Positions 25,453 to 34,132 of a DNA stretch of 64,000 bases are shown here, piece after piece (position 1 is the stretch's first letter; every line of letters begins with the position of its first letter). The position numbers and the translations under genes were made by a program. The stretch spans positions 1 through 64,000 of the forward strand of contig DATAPW010000153.1 of NCBI GenBank assembly GCA_036265005.1, written 5' to 3'. The DNA is from JAMXLO01 sp036265005 (GTDB taxonomy: Bacteria > Pseudomonadota > Alphaproteobacteria > Acetobacterales > Acetobacteraceae). Below the pieces are notes generated by a model that made no database searches, was not told the DNA's origin, and worked only from the letters and a program-made list of their open reading frames with translations.

Positions 25453-27249
25453 ATGGCTTTGGTCGATCGGCTGATTGCCAACGTCTCGCCGGCCGCCGCA
25501 TTGCGGCGGGCGCTGAAGCTGACGGAACAAGGCGAGGTCAAGCAAGCCTTCCCGCTATTGGCCCGTGCTGCCCGTGCCGGGATCGCCGAAGCCGAGTACC
25601 GGCTGGGGCGCTGCTACCTGGAGGGCGCCGGGGTTCCGCCCAGCCGGGTGGAAGGCGTCCGCTGGCTGGAGCGCGCGGCTAACCAGGGCTTCGTCGAGGC
25701 CCAGGCGCAGCTTGCCACGCTGTCGATCCATGGCCTGGCGGCGAGCGCCGGGACGTCGGCGGGACCGGCTGCCGGTTCATCGGCCAACCTGTTCACCACC
25801 AACGAGGCGGCACAGCCGGACTTCGAGATCGGCATCAAATGGGCACGCAAGGCGGCCGAAGCCGGTTCGGCCGATGGCCAGGCGGTGCTCGGCTATATCC
25901 TCACCTCCGGCCCGGAGCACCTGCGCAACCTGGACGAGGCGCATCAATGGTACGAGCGGTCGGCCATTGCCGGTTCGCCGCAGGGCGCCCTCGGCTACGC
26001 GCTGTCGCTGGCACGCACCGCCACCGACCAGGAGGGCCAGGGCCCGGTCGCCCAGTACCTGCGTCGCGCCGCCGACGCCGGGTTGCCGACCGCGCTGTAT
26101 TTGCTGGCGATCATGACCGAGCGAGGCCTGGGGATGCCGGCCGATCGCGCGGCGGCCATCCAACTGTTCCGGCAGGCAGCCGAGAAAGGCAACCGTCCCA
26201 GCCAGGCCCGCTGGGGCCTCGCATTGCTGGAAGGCCATACCGTCAAGGCCAACCCCGTCGAGGGCGAGTCGTGGTTGCGTCGCGCCGCGCTCGCAGGTGA
26301 CCCGGAGGCGGCGGCCGTGGTCGGCGACCTGTATGCCAAGGGCGGCAGGCTGCCACCGAACTATGCCGAGGCCGCAATGTGGTTCCGCCGCGGCGCGGAG
26401 GCCGGCCATCGCGGCGCGTCGCGCGCGCTGGGCCTGCTGCACCTGACGGGGGCCGGAGTGCCGCGCGACGCCGATGAGGCCGCGCGCTGGTTCCGGGTCG
26501 CGGCGCAGGCCGGCGACACCAGCGCTCGGGTCGATCTCGCCAACCTGCTGCTGCGTGGCGACGCCGTCGGCGACGACGCGTTGCAGACACGCGAGTGGTT
26601 CGAAAAAGCGGCAGCGTCCGGGGATCTGGTGGCGGCATTCAATTTCGGCGTTTGCCTGGCGGAAGGCGTCGGCGTCGAGCGCGATGACCGCAAAGCAGCC
26701 GAGTGGCTGCGCCGCGCCGCGGACGGCGTGGTGAATGCGCAGTACTGGTATGGCCGGATGCTGACCGAGGGCCGCGGCCTGGACGCCAACCCCGAGGAGG
26801 GCCGCGCGTGGATCCAGCGCGCCGCCGACGTCGGGATGGTGGAAGCCGAGGTCCTGCTGGCCGAGATGAACCTGACCGGACGCGGCGGCGCGAAGGACCA
26901 CCCGGCTGCCCTGGCGCTGTTTGCCAAGGCGGCGGGCCGCGGGCATGTCGGCGCCATGTTCGCCATGGGCGCAATGCATGGCGGCGGCCATGACGTGCCG
27001 ATGGATCGGCCAACCGCCCAGCGTTGGTTTCGCACCGCGGCGGAACGCGGACATGCCTATGCCCAGATGATGCTTGGCCGCTATCTCGCGCGCGGCCTCG
27101 CCGGCGACCGCGACGCCGACCAGGCCCGCACATGGCTTGAACGGGCGGTCGCGCAGGGCCTGCAGGAGGCACGCAGCGACCTTGCCGCCCTGCCGCCACC
27201 GCCGCACTCCGAACCACCGCACGCCGCATCGCAGGCGGTCGGCCGCTGA
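25453..27249 (+). CDS. Sel1-repeat protein, about 14 repeats
   Basis: A 598-residue protein made almost wholly of Sel1-like repeats of ~36 residues; about 14 can be counted, e.g. AEYRLGRCYLEGAGVPPSR and ARWFRVAAQAGDTSARVDLA. These form an alpha-alpha superhelix used to bind other proteins. I see no signal peptide or membrane segment, so a cytoplasmic scaffold is likely. It stands between the secretion pair and a large glycosyltransferase (five bases to the next start), so it may bring cargo, transferases or exporter together. That role is inferred. Confidence 0.85.
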   Translation: MALVDRLIANVSPAAALRRALKLTEQGEVKQAFPLLARAARAGIAEAEYRLGRCYLEGAGVPPSRVEGVRWLERAANQGFVEAQAQLATLSIHGLAASAGTSAGPAAGSSANLFTTNEAAQPDFEIGIKWARKAAEAGSADGQAVLGYILTSGPEHLRNLDEAHQWYERSAIAGSPQGALGYALSLARTATDQEGQGPVAQYLRRAADAGLPTALYLLAIMTERGLGMPADRAAAIQLFRQAAEKGNRPSQARWGLALLEGHTVKANPVEGESWLRRAALAGDPEAAAVVGDLYAKGGRLPPNYAEAAMWFRRGAEAGHRGASRALGLLHLTGAGVPRDADEAARWFRVAAQAGDTSARVDLANLLLRGDAVGDDALQTREWFEKAAASGDLVAAFNFGVCLAEGVGVERDDRKAAEWLRRAADGVVNAQYWYGRMLTEGRGLDANPEEGRAWIQRAADVGMVEAEVLLAEMNLTGRGGAKDHPAALALFAKAAGRGHVGAMFAMGAMHGGGHDVPMDRPTAQRWFRTAAERGHAYAQMMLGRYLARGLAGDRDADQARTWLERAVAQGLQEARSDLAALPPPPHSEPPHAASQAVGR

Positions 27250-27254
27250 CCGGG

Positions 27255-30200
27255 GTGGCTGAGGCGCATAGCGACGATCGGTTACCCGACATTGCCGCAC
27301 TGGCCCTCGAGGCCTTCGAACGGGCGCAGGCAGAGGCCGAGGCGGGCAACCATGACACGGCGCGGCGCTGGCTCGACCGTGCCTGCCGGCTGGCACCGCA
27401 CGACCAGACCCTGGCTCTGGCGCTGGCCACTTCCTGCCTCGGGCACGACGATATGCGGGCGGCCGGGTTGTTTGCCGCGATCAGCGCCGCCAACGATCTG
27501 CGCGAAGCGTGGTTCGGGCTGGCGACGGCACGTCGGCGGCTGGGGGATCGCGGCGGTGCCGCCGCGGCGCTGGCAGAGGCCCTGGTGCGTCATGTTCCCG
27601 ATCGCAATCTTACCGCCCTGGCCGACGCCATAGCCCTGGAAGCCGAAGCCCCCGGCTGGTGCGGCCTGTCGGGCGACGGCAGGCTGACAGTGCGTTCGCA
27701 GGCCCGCAGCCAGCAGGTCGAACTGCGGTTGGACGGGCGTTGGGTCATCACGGATGCGAGCGGCCGCCTCCCGTCGGACTGGCTGGGCGCCCGGAACCTG
27801 ACGGTCACGGCAGAAGACGGCCGCCACCTGCTTGGCAGTCCGGTCGATATCGCCGCGATCATGCGGACCGTCGGCTGCGTAGCGGTCCGCGACGGTGCTT
27901 TGGCCGGTTGGGCCTGGCATCCCGGCGATCCCGATACCGATCCGGTCCTGACAATACGGCCGGCTGGTGGGCGCGACGTCACCCTTGGGAAGGCGAAGGT
28001 CCGGAAGCCGGGACCCGGCGCCGGTTCGGCGGGCCTGACCGTCATCGCGTCGGACACCAGCGTGCGGATCGACAACAGCGGCCTGCTGGCACGGCCGCGC
28101 GGCTTCATGGTGCGAAGTGAGGCGCTGAAAGGCCTCACCGGTCCGCTCCACGTGCTGGGGCGCGACGGTCGGGACCTGCTCGGCAGCCCGCTCGATCCGC
28201 ACGCCGAACTGAACGCAGGCGTCGCCGCGGCCGCCCTGCTGGCGCAGATCTATCCAGCCGGCGGCAGCCGCCAACGCGCCCTTAGGGCAGCCATACCACC
28301 GGCCATGCCGGTCGCAGCCGTCGGACTTCGTACTGCGGCGCAAAAACCGTCGCGCCGGCCGCCCGCGGATGTGGTCGTCCCGGTGCACAACGGCGCCTCC
28401 CAGGTGCTGGCCTGTCTCGACAGCGTGCTGGCCAACCTTCGCCGCCCCAACCGGCTGATCGTGGTGGACGATGCCTCGACCGAGCCGGACCTCGTCCGCG
28501 CGCTGGATACACTGGCGAAACGCCGGCGCATCCGGCTGCTGCGCAACCCGCGCAACCTTGGCTTCGCGGCGAGCGCGAATGCAGGCATGCGCGCAGCGTC
28601 CGGCAACGACGTCGTGCTGCTGAACAGCGACACGCTGGTGGCGCCCGGCTGGCTGGAGGACCTCCGCGCGGTTGCCTACAGCGCGCCGGACATCGGCACC
28701 GCCACGCCGCTGTCCAATGACGCCACCATATTGAGCTATCCCAACCGTCACGGCGGCAATGCGGTGCCCGACCTGGCAGCGACCGGACGTCTGGCGGCCC
28801 AGGCGCAGCAGGTGAACGGTGGTGCCGTGGTCGATATCCCGGTCGGGATCGGCTTCTGCATGTATATCCGGCGCGCCTGCCTGGACGCGGTCGGCGTGTT
28901 GCGTGCCGACGTGTTCGCCCAGGGCTACGGTGAGGAAAACGACTTCTGCCTGCGTGCCCGCCATCTGGGCTGGCGACACGTGGCTGCGCCCGGCGTGTTC
29001 GTCGCCCATGTCGGCGGCCATTCGTTTGGCAGCGCCGCCAGGCACCTCCAGGCGCGCAACGAACACCTGCTGGAGCGCCTGCACCCCGGCTACGCCGGGC
29101 TGATCGAGGCTTTTGGCCAGGCCGATCCGCTGGCGCCGGCACGGCGACGGCTCGATCTGGTACGCTGGCGCGCCGCGAAAGAGCGCGGCAGCCGGGCAGT
29201 GATCATCATCACCCACAACGCGGGCGGCGGCGTCGAACGGCAGGTGGCTGCGGCGGTCCGCCGGCATCGCAATGCGGGCCATCGCGCCATCGTGCTGCGA
29301 CCGTCCCGCACGCCGGACGGCAGTCGCTGCATCACGGTCGGCGACGGCACGGCGGCGGATTTTCCTAATTTGCGCTACGCCATGCCAGGTGAATTGCCGG
29401 TGCTGCAGCGCCTGCTCGCACGCGAGCAACCGCATGCGATCGAACTGCACCACATGGTCGGCCATCATCCCGCGGTGCTCGAACTGGTCGCGGGTCTTGG
29501 CGTGCCGTACGACGTGCACGTCCATGACTATGCGTGGCTTTGCGCGCGTGTGGCGCTGGTCGGTCCGACGCAGCGCTATTGCGGTGAACCTGCCGTCGCA
29601 CAATGCGAGGCCTGCGTCGCCGACGCCGGCAACCTGATCGACGAGGAGATCACCGTGGCGGCGCTGCGCCAGCGTTCTGCCGCAGTCTTCGCCGGCGCGC
29701 GTCGGGTTTTTGCGCCGTCCGCAGACGCCGCTTCTCGCATACGGCGTCATTTCCCCGGCACGCAACCGCAGGCGATGCCGCATGGGGACGATGCGGCGAT
29801 ACCAGATCCGCCGCGGTCGGTTGCGACAACGCTGTGTCGTGTCTGTGTCATCGGCGCGATCGGCATCCACAAGGGCTTTCAGGTTCTGCTGGACTGCGCA
29901 CGTGATGCCGCCGAACGACGTCTGCCGCTCGAGTTTGTCGTGGTAGGACACACCATCGACGACCGTCGGCTGCTGGCGACAGGGCGCGTCTTCGTCACCG
30001 GCACGTTCGCAGCCGAGGAAGCGGTACCATTGATCAAGGCGCAACAGGCGACGATCGCGTTGTTGCCGTCGATCTTTCCGGAGACCTGGTGCCTCAGTCT
30101 CGCCGAGGCCTGGCAGGCGGGTCTGGCGGTGGCCGCGTTCGATGTCGGCGCACAGGCCGAACGCATCCGGGGAACCGGTCGCGGCTTCCTGCTACCGCTC

Positions 30201-30266
30201 GGATTGCCCGCCGGTTCAGTCAATAATGCGCTGCTTGCGGCATGCGGTCTGTCGCGCCATGAATGA
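27255..30266 (+). CDS. Large multidomain protein with GT2 and GT4-like glycosyltransferase modules
   Basis: 1003 residues with a GTG start five bases after the Sel1 gene. Residues ~5-130 look like TPR-type helical repeats. About 130-310 is a region I cannot name, containing two similar segments ending EDGRHLLGSPVDI and RDGRDLLGSPLDP. A GT2 domain follows (about 370-600): VVVPVHNGASQ, VVDDAST, the LNSDTL metal-binding motif (about 455) and EENDFCLRARHLGW. The C-terminal ~350 residues are GT4-like: THNAGGGVERQ, GAIGIHKGFQVLL and an EX7E motif in FPETWCLSLAEAW (about 940). It likely adds two different sugars to one acceptor in the cytoplasm; donor and acceptor are unknown. Confidence 0.82.
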   Translation: MAEAHSDDRLPDIAALALEAFERAQAEAEAGNHDTARRWLDRACRLAPHDQTLALALATSCLGHDDMRAAGLFAAISAANDLREAWFGLATARRRLGDRGGAAAALAEALVRHVPDRNLTALADAIALEAEAPGWCGLSGDGRLTVRSQARSQQVELRLDGRWVITDASGRLPSDWLGARNLTVTAEDGRHLLGSPVDIAAIMRTVGCVAVRDGALAGWAWHPGDPDTDPVLTIRPAGGRDVTLGKAKVRKPGPGAGSAGLTVIASDTSVRIDNSGLLARPRGFMVRSEALKGLTGPLHVLGRDGRDLLGSPLDPHAELNAGVAAAALLAQIYPAGGSRQRALRAAIPPAMPVAAVGLRTAAQKPSRRPPADVVVPVHNGASQVLACLDSVLANLRRPNRLIVVDDASTEPDLVRALDTLAKRRRIRLLRNPRNLGFAASANAGMRAASGNDVVLLNSDTLVAPGWLEDLRAVAYSAPDIGTATPLSNDATILSYPNRHGGNAVPDLAATGRLAAQAQQVNGGAVVDIPVGIGFCMYIRRACLDAVGVLRADVFAQGYGEENDFCLRARHLGWRHVAAPGVFVAHVGGHSFGSAARHLQARNEHLLERLHPGYAGLIEAFGQADPLAPARRRLDLVRWRAAKERGSRAVIIITHNAGGGVERQVAAAVRRHRNAGHRAIVLRPSRTPDGSRCITVGDGTAADFPNLRYAMPGELPVLQRLLAREQPHAIELHHMVGHHPAVLELVAGLGVPYDVHVHDYAWLCARVALVGPTQRYCGEPAVAQCEACVADAGNLIDEEITVAALRQRSAAVFAGARRVFAPSADAASRIRRHFPGTQPQAMPHGDDAAIPDPPRSVATTLCRVCVIGAIGIHKGFQVLLDCARDAAERRLPLEFVVVGHTIDDRRLLATGRVFVTGTFAAEEAVPLIKAQQATIALLPSIFPETWCLSLAEAWQAGLAVAAFDVGAQAERIRGTGRGFLLPLGLPAGSVNNALLAACGLSRHE

Positions 30267-30367
30267 CTCTGATAGCGAGGCGGCGTACATTGCGAAGGCC
30301 CACCCAACTCGTCGTGTGTGCGGTCAGGCCGCCGTCGTCTGACACAACAAAGAAGCGAGACTCCTGA

Positions 30368-31408
30368 ATGTCCGAAGCCGGCACCGCCGCACAGAATCCT
30401 CCAGCAGCTCAAACCAATGCCCCGGAAGGCAGCCAGAACCGTGTCACGGAGCTCAAGGTCTCCGGCCATCTGATGACGTTGGAGACCGGGCTGTTCTGCG
30501 TCTTCCAGGCTCCCGGTTCGCCGGCATCGAACGAGCGGTCCGGACTTCCCGGCGTGCGCATTTCCCTGCCGCCCGGACCGGCCGGCCGGCCGGAGGCCGT
30601 CAGCATCAGCACGTTCCGCGGGGATGGCTGGCTGGACGGTCGGGACGCCGCAGCGTTGGTGCGCGTGGCTGGTGGCCCGGCCCAGGTGCTGGTGACGGTC
30701 TATCAGGCGCCGACGGCATCGCCGAACAGCGCGCCGCGATTGCAGGTCATGCGGCTGGGCGCGGAAAACGGCAGTGCGGCCCAGGCGCCGGCAGCCGCGC
30801 CGGCCGGGCAGGCTGCGCCGCCCGGCGTCAGCGCGGACGATGCAGACGTGTTGGCCCACGTGCAGCGAACCGGCGACGTTCCGGGCAAGGTCGGCGACTG
30901 GACCGGCACGCGCGGCAGCCGCCTGTGGATCGAAGGCTTCAGCCTGACGCCGCGCCACGACGTCAAACCTGCCGACCTCGAATACCAGGCCGTGCTGGGC
31001 CGCGGCTGGCTGTCACCGTGGATCGAGGGCGGCAAGTTCTGCGGCAGTCGCGGCATGGCACTGCCGCTACTGGGCCTGAAGGTGCGCCTCAAGGGCAGCG
31101 CCGCGAAGACGCATGAGTGCAGCTATTCCGCCAGCTTCGTGGACGGCAGCGCGGTCGGCCCGGTACCAGCCGGGGAAACCTGCGAAGCAGAGAGCCTGGC
31201 CGCGCTCGAAGCATTTCAGATCGTGATCCATCGCCGTGGCGCGGCGATGTCGGCACCGAGCGAGGCAACGCCGCGCGCCGCACGCGCGCGCGCCACACCG
31301 GCGGCGCCTGCGAAGCCCGCGGCTGACAAACCCGCGCCCAAACCTGTACCACCGAAGGCCGCGGCGCGTGCGGCCAAACCTGCCGCGCCCAATCGGCGAT
31401 CCCGCTGA
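30368..31408 (+). CDS. ChW-like protein with basic Ala/Pro/Lys tail
   Basis: 346 residues, no signal peptide. The first ~120 residues form a hydrophilic beta-rich part. Residues ~185-215 read YQAVLGRGWLSPWIEGGKFC and GSRGMALPLLGLKVRL, which resembles the repeat called ChW (clostridial hydrophobic W), usually seen in surface proteins. Three Cys are present in this half (GKFCGS, THECSYS, GETCEAE). The last ~55 residues are low-complexity and strongly basic (Ala, Pro, Lys, Arg), like histone-H1 tails. It lies between the two glycosyltransferase genes. It could be a glycan-binding or structural partner, or even the exported product. The family assignment is tentative. Confidence 0.6.
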   Translation: MSEAGTAAQNPPAAQTNAPEGSQNRVTELKVSGHLMTLETGLFCVFQAPGSPASNERSGLPGVRISLPPGPAGRPEAVSISTFRGDGWLDGRDAAALVRVAGGPAQVLVTVYQAPTASPNSAPRLQVMRLGAENGSAAQAPAAAPAGQAAPPGVSADDADVLAHVQRTGDVPGKVGDWTGTRGSRLWIEGFSLTPRHDVKPADLEYQAVLGRGWLSPWIEGGKFCGSRGMALPLLGLKVRLKGSAAKTHECSYSASFVDGSAVGPVPAGETCEAESLAALEAFQIVIHRRGAAMSAPSEATPRAARARATPAAPAKPAADKPAPKPVPPKAAARAAKPAAPNRRSR

Positions 31409-31452
31409 CAGAGAGCGACCGCCACGGTTCCTCCGCCCAGCAAGGTCGCGGC

Positions 31453-32673
31453 GTGAAATATCTGTTCGTTCACCAGAACTTTCCTGGTCAGTATCTGCAC
31501 ATCGTCCGGCATCTGGTTGCGTCGCGTCGGCATGACGTGGTGTTCCTCAGCGAGCCCAACGCGAACCAGATTCCCGGGGTGCGAACAGTGCCCTACCCAA
31601 AACCGGTCGCGGGGACTGTGGAGACGCATATCGCGAGCCGCGAGCTCGATGCAGCGGTGCGGCGCGCCGACGTTGTGGCGCACACCGCGGCCAACCTGAA
31701 GCAACTCGGCTACGAGCCCGACATCATCATCGGCCATCATGGCTGGGGCGAACTGCTCAACATCCGCGATGTCTGGCCCGCAGCGCCGCTGCTCGGCTAC
31801 CTGGAATTCTACTATTGCACGCATGGGATCGATGTCGGGTTCGATCCCGAATTCCCCACCCATCCGGCTGACTTTCCGCGCATCCGCGCAAAGAACGCAG
31901 TCAACCTGCTGGCACTCAATCTCGGCGGCCATGCGCAGACGCCGACGCAGTGGCAACTCTCGACCTATCCCGAATGGGCGCGTCGACACATCACGCTGCT
32001 GCCGGAAGGCACCAACCTCGATGTCTGCAAGCCGGACCCGGCGGTACGGCGCCGCAACCTGACGATTGCCGGCATGGCCATCAAGCCATCCGATAAGCTG
32101 GTCACGTACGTGTCGCGCGACCTGGAGCCGTATCGCGGCTTCCACCTGATGATGCGTGCAATTCCGCATCTGCTGCAGGCCCGCAAGGATCTTCGCGTGG
32201 TCATGGTGGGCGGCGATGGCGTGAGTTACGGAGTGGCGCCGTCGGACGGCACCTGGCGGGAGAAGATGCTGGCCGAACTCGGCAACGGCATCGATCCGAG
32301 CCGCGTGGTGTTCCCGGGACGCGTCGAATACACCACCTATCTCGCGCTGCTGCAGCGCTCGGATGCCCATGTCTACCTGACCTATCCCTTCGTCGCCTCG
32401 TGGTCATTGCGCGAGGCATTGGCGAGCGGATGCGCGGTGATCGGCAGCGACACGGCGACGGTACGCGAGTTCATCACCCATGAGCAGAACGGGCTGCTGG
32501 CGTCGTTCTTCGATCCGCCGGGATTGGCCGACAGCGTGCTGCGGGTGTTGGAAGATGCCCCGCTCGCACGCCGGCTGCGCGAGGGCGCGCGGCGATATGC
32601 CGAGCGGAATCTGGCGATGGACGATTACCTGGCGGCGTATGAGGCGCTGATCGGCCGGCTGACGAGTCGGTAA
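31453..32673 (+). CDS. GT4-family glycosyltransferase
   Basis: 406 residues with a two-Rossmann GT-B layout. The N-terminal domain begins KYLFVHQNFPGQYLHIVRHL and contains IIGHHGWGELL; the donor-binding half has VTYVSRDLEPYRGFHLMMRA, VVMVGGDG, VFPGRVEYTTYLALLQRSDA and SWSLREALASGCAVIGSDTA. The first Glu of the usual EX7E motif is replaced by Phe in YPFVASWSLRE, while the second Glu is kept; I remember this variant in related enzymes. The GTG start has AAGG eight bases upstream. Last gene of the secretion/glycosylation cluster; cytoplasmic; sugar unknown. Confidence 0.85.
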   Translation: MKYLFVHQNFPGQYLHIVRHLVASRRHDVVFLSEPNANQIPGVRTVPYPKPVAGTVETHIASRELDAAVRRADVVAHTAANLKQLGYEPDIIIGHHGWGELLNIRDVWPAAPLLGYLEFYYCTHGIDVGFDPEFPTHPADFPRIRAKNAVNLLALNLGGHAQTPTQWQLSTYPEWARRHITLLPEGTNLDVCKPDPAVRRRNLTIAGMAIKPSDKLVTYVSRDLEPYRGFHLMMRAIPHLLQARKDLRVVMVGGDGVSYGVAPSDGTWREKMLAELGNGIDPSRVVFPGRVEYTTYLALLQRSDAHVYLTYPFVASWSLREALASGCAVIGSDTATVREFITHEQNGLLASFFDPPGLADSVLRVLEDAPLARRLREGARRYAERNLAMDDYLAAYEALIGRLTSR

Positions 32674-32696
32674 GCGGCGCCAGTGCCCTCCGCAAG

Positions 32697-32790
32697 CCTC
32701 CCGCGCGTCGCGGGATAAGGGGGCGGAACGGCGTGTTCCGTAGCCAAGGCTCCCTCTCCCCCGAAGCGGGGGAGGGTTGGGGAGGGGGCT
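32697..32790. repeat. GC-rich hairpins after the glycosyltransferase gene
   Basis: Two stem-loops: CGGAAC at 32724-32729 pairing with GTTCCG at 32735-32740 around a five-base loop, and CCCCC at 32758-32762 pairing with GGGGG at 32768-32772, followed by GGAGGGTTGGGGAGGGGG. The second belongs to the C-rich repeat family. They separate the secretion/glycosylation cluster from the liv operon and may stop or slow transcription, but there is no T-run. Confidence 0.6.
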
Positions 32791-32884
32791 TATCGCCATC
32801 ACCGCGACGTCGCTTCGCGCCTCCGAGTGACGGTGCTAATAACCTGACAACCCGGGACACACACCGGCTGGGGAGGGAGATTGC

Positions 32885-34111
32885 ATGACAGTGAAGCTGG
32901 CTCGACGCACATTCCTGGCGGCCACCGCCGCGGCGGCAACCTTGCCGCTGCCGGCGATCGCGCAGGACAAGCCGATTCGCATCGGCCTGCTCACGGTGAA
33001 GACCGGACCACTCGCGCAGGGCGGCATCCAGATGGAACAGGGCGTCACGCTGTTCCTCAAGGACCGTAACAACATGATCGCCGGCCGCAAGGTGGAGCTG
33101 ATGGTCGGCGACACCGGCGGCAATCCCGCCGGCACCAAGACCAAGGCGCAGGAACTGATCGAGCGCGACAACGTGGATATGATCTTCGGTCCGCTGGCGG
33201 CGTTCGAACTGCTGGCGATCTCCGATTACGTGGCTGCGCACAAGACGCCGATCCTCAGCCTGGCGGCGGCCGAGGATATGTCGCAGCGCAAGCCCAACCC
33301 GTTTTTCGTGCGCGCGTCCGGCACTTCGGGCCAGAACATGCACGTGCTGGCCGACTACGCGGCGAAGGAGCTGAAATACAAGAGCGTCATCACCATCAGC
33401 GAGGATTTCGCCTTCGGCTACGAGCAGATGGGCGGCTTCCAGCGCGTGTTCGAGGATGCCGGCGGGCGCGTGGTGAAGAAGCTGTGGCCGCCAATCGTCA
33501 CGCCCGACTACACGCCGTACCTCGCGCAGCTCAGCGGCGTGGATGCGGTGGTGCAGGGCTTCGCCGGCTCCAATCCGCTGAAGTTCATGAAGCAGTACAA
33601 GGATGCCGGCGTGACCCTGCCGGTGCTGGGCGGCGGCACGGCAGGCGACGATGCGCTGATGAAGAGTTTCGGCGACGAGGCGCTGGGGATGATCACGGCT
33701 TCGGCGTACACCTCTGATCTCGACAGTCCGAGCAACAAGCAGTTCGTCGCCGGCATGGTGCGCGACACCGGGGGGGTCCCGGGCCTGTACGCCGCCGGCC
33801 TGTATATCAACGGCCTGATCGCCGAGGCGGCGCTGAAGGCTCTCGGCGGCAAGACCGATGACAAGGAGGCGCTGATCAAGGCAATGCGCGGGGTCTCGCT
33901 TGCCGACTCGCCGCGCGGACCGATCCGCTTCGACCATTTCGGCAATGTCATCGGCACGGTCTATGTCCGCCGTATCGTGAAGCAGGACGGCAAGCTGGCG
34001 CAGCAGACCATCAAGACTTATCCGAACGTCAGCCAGTTCTGGACCTTCGACGAGAAGTGGTTCCTTGAGCAGCCGGTGTATTCCCGGGACTACCCGCCGC
34101 TGAAAAGCTGA
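32885..34111 (+). CDS. livK: Branched-chain amino-acid-type ABC substrate-binding protein
   Basis: 408 residues of the Leu/Ile/Val-binding type I fold. The N-terminus has a twin-arginine-like signal (LARRTFLAATAAAATLPLPA) with cleavage near AIAQD. The mature part starts KPIRIGLLTVKTGPLAQGG and continues with VGDTGGNPAGTKTKAQELI and IFGPLAAFELL. It binds the solute in the periplasm for the permease genes that follow. GGGGAGGGAG precedes the ATG. The family also carries aromatic acids, amides and urea, so the ligand is open; the gene symbol is used by family only. Confidence 0.9.
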   Translation: MTVKLARRTFLAATAAAATLPLPAIAQDKPIRIGLLTVKTGPLAQGGIQMEQGVTLFLKDRNNMIAGRKVELMVGDTGGNPAGTKTKAQELIERDNVDMIFGPLAAFELLAISDYVAAHKTPILSLAAAEDMSQRKPNPFFVRASGTSGQNMHVLADYAAKELKYKSVITISEDFAFGYEQMGGFQRVFEDAGGRVVKKLWPPIVTPDYTPYLAQLSGVDAVVQGFAGSNPLKFMKQYKDAGVTLPVLGGGTAGDDALMKSFGDEALGMITASAYTSDLDSPSNKQFVAGMVRDTGGVPGLYAAGLYINGLIAEAALKALGGKTDDKEALIKAMRGVSLADSPRGPIRFDHFGNVIGTVYVRRIVKQDGKLAQQTIKTYPNVSQFWTFDEKWFLEQPVYSRDYPPLKS

Positions 34112-34132
34112 CGCTGCTGCGGGCCGTCCATC

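Noticed and set aside
25453..27249. Periodic sequence considered as a DNA repeat or CRISPR-like array
   Set aside because: The period is in the protein (36-residue Sel1 repeats) and DNA copies are diverged; no spacer structure.
27282..30044. 920-codon open frame antisense to the large glycosyltransferase
   Set aside because: It mirrors the glycosyltransferase codons, has Arg/Gln/His-rich low-quality sequence and no family motif; GC-rich DNA produces such frames.
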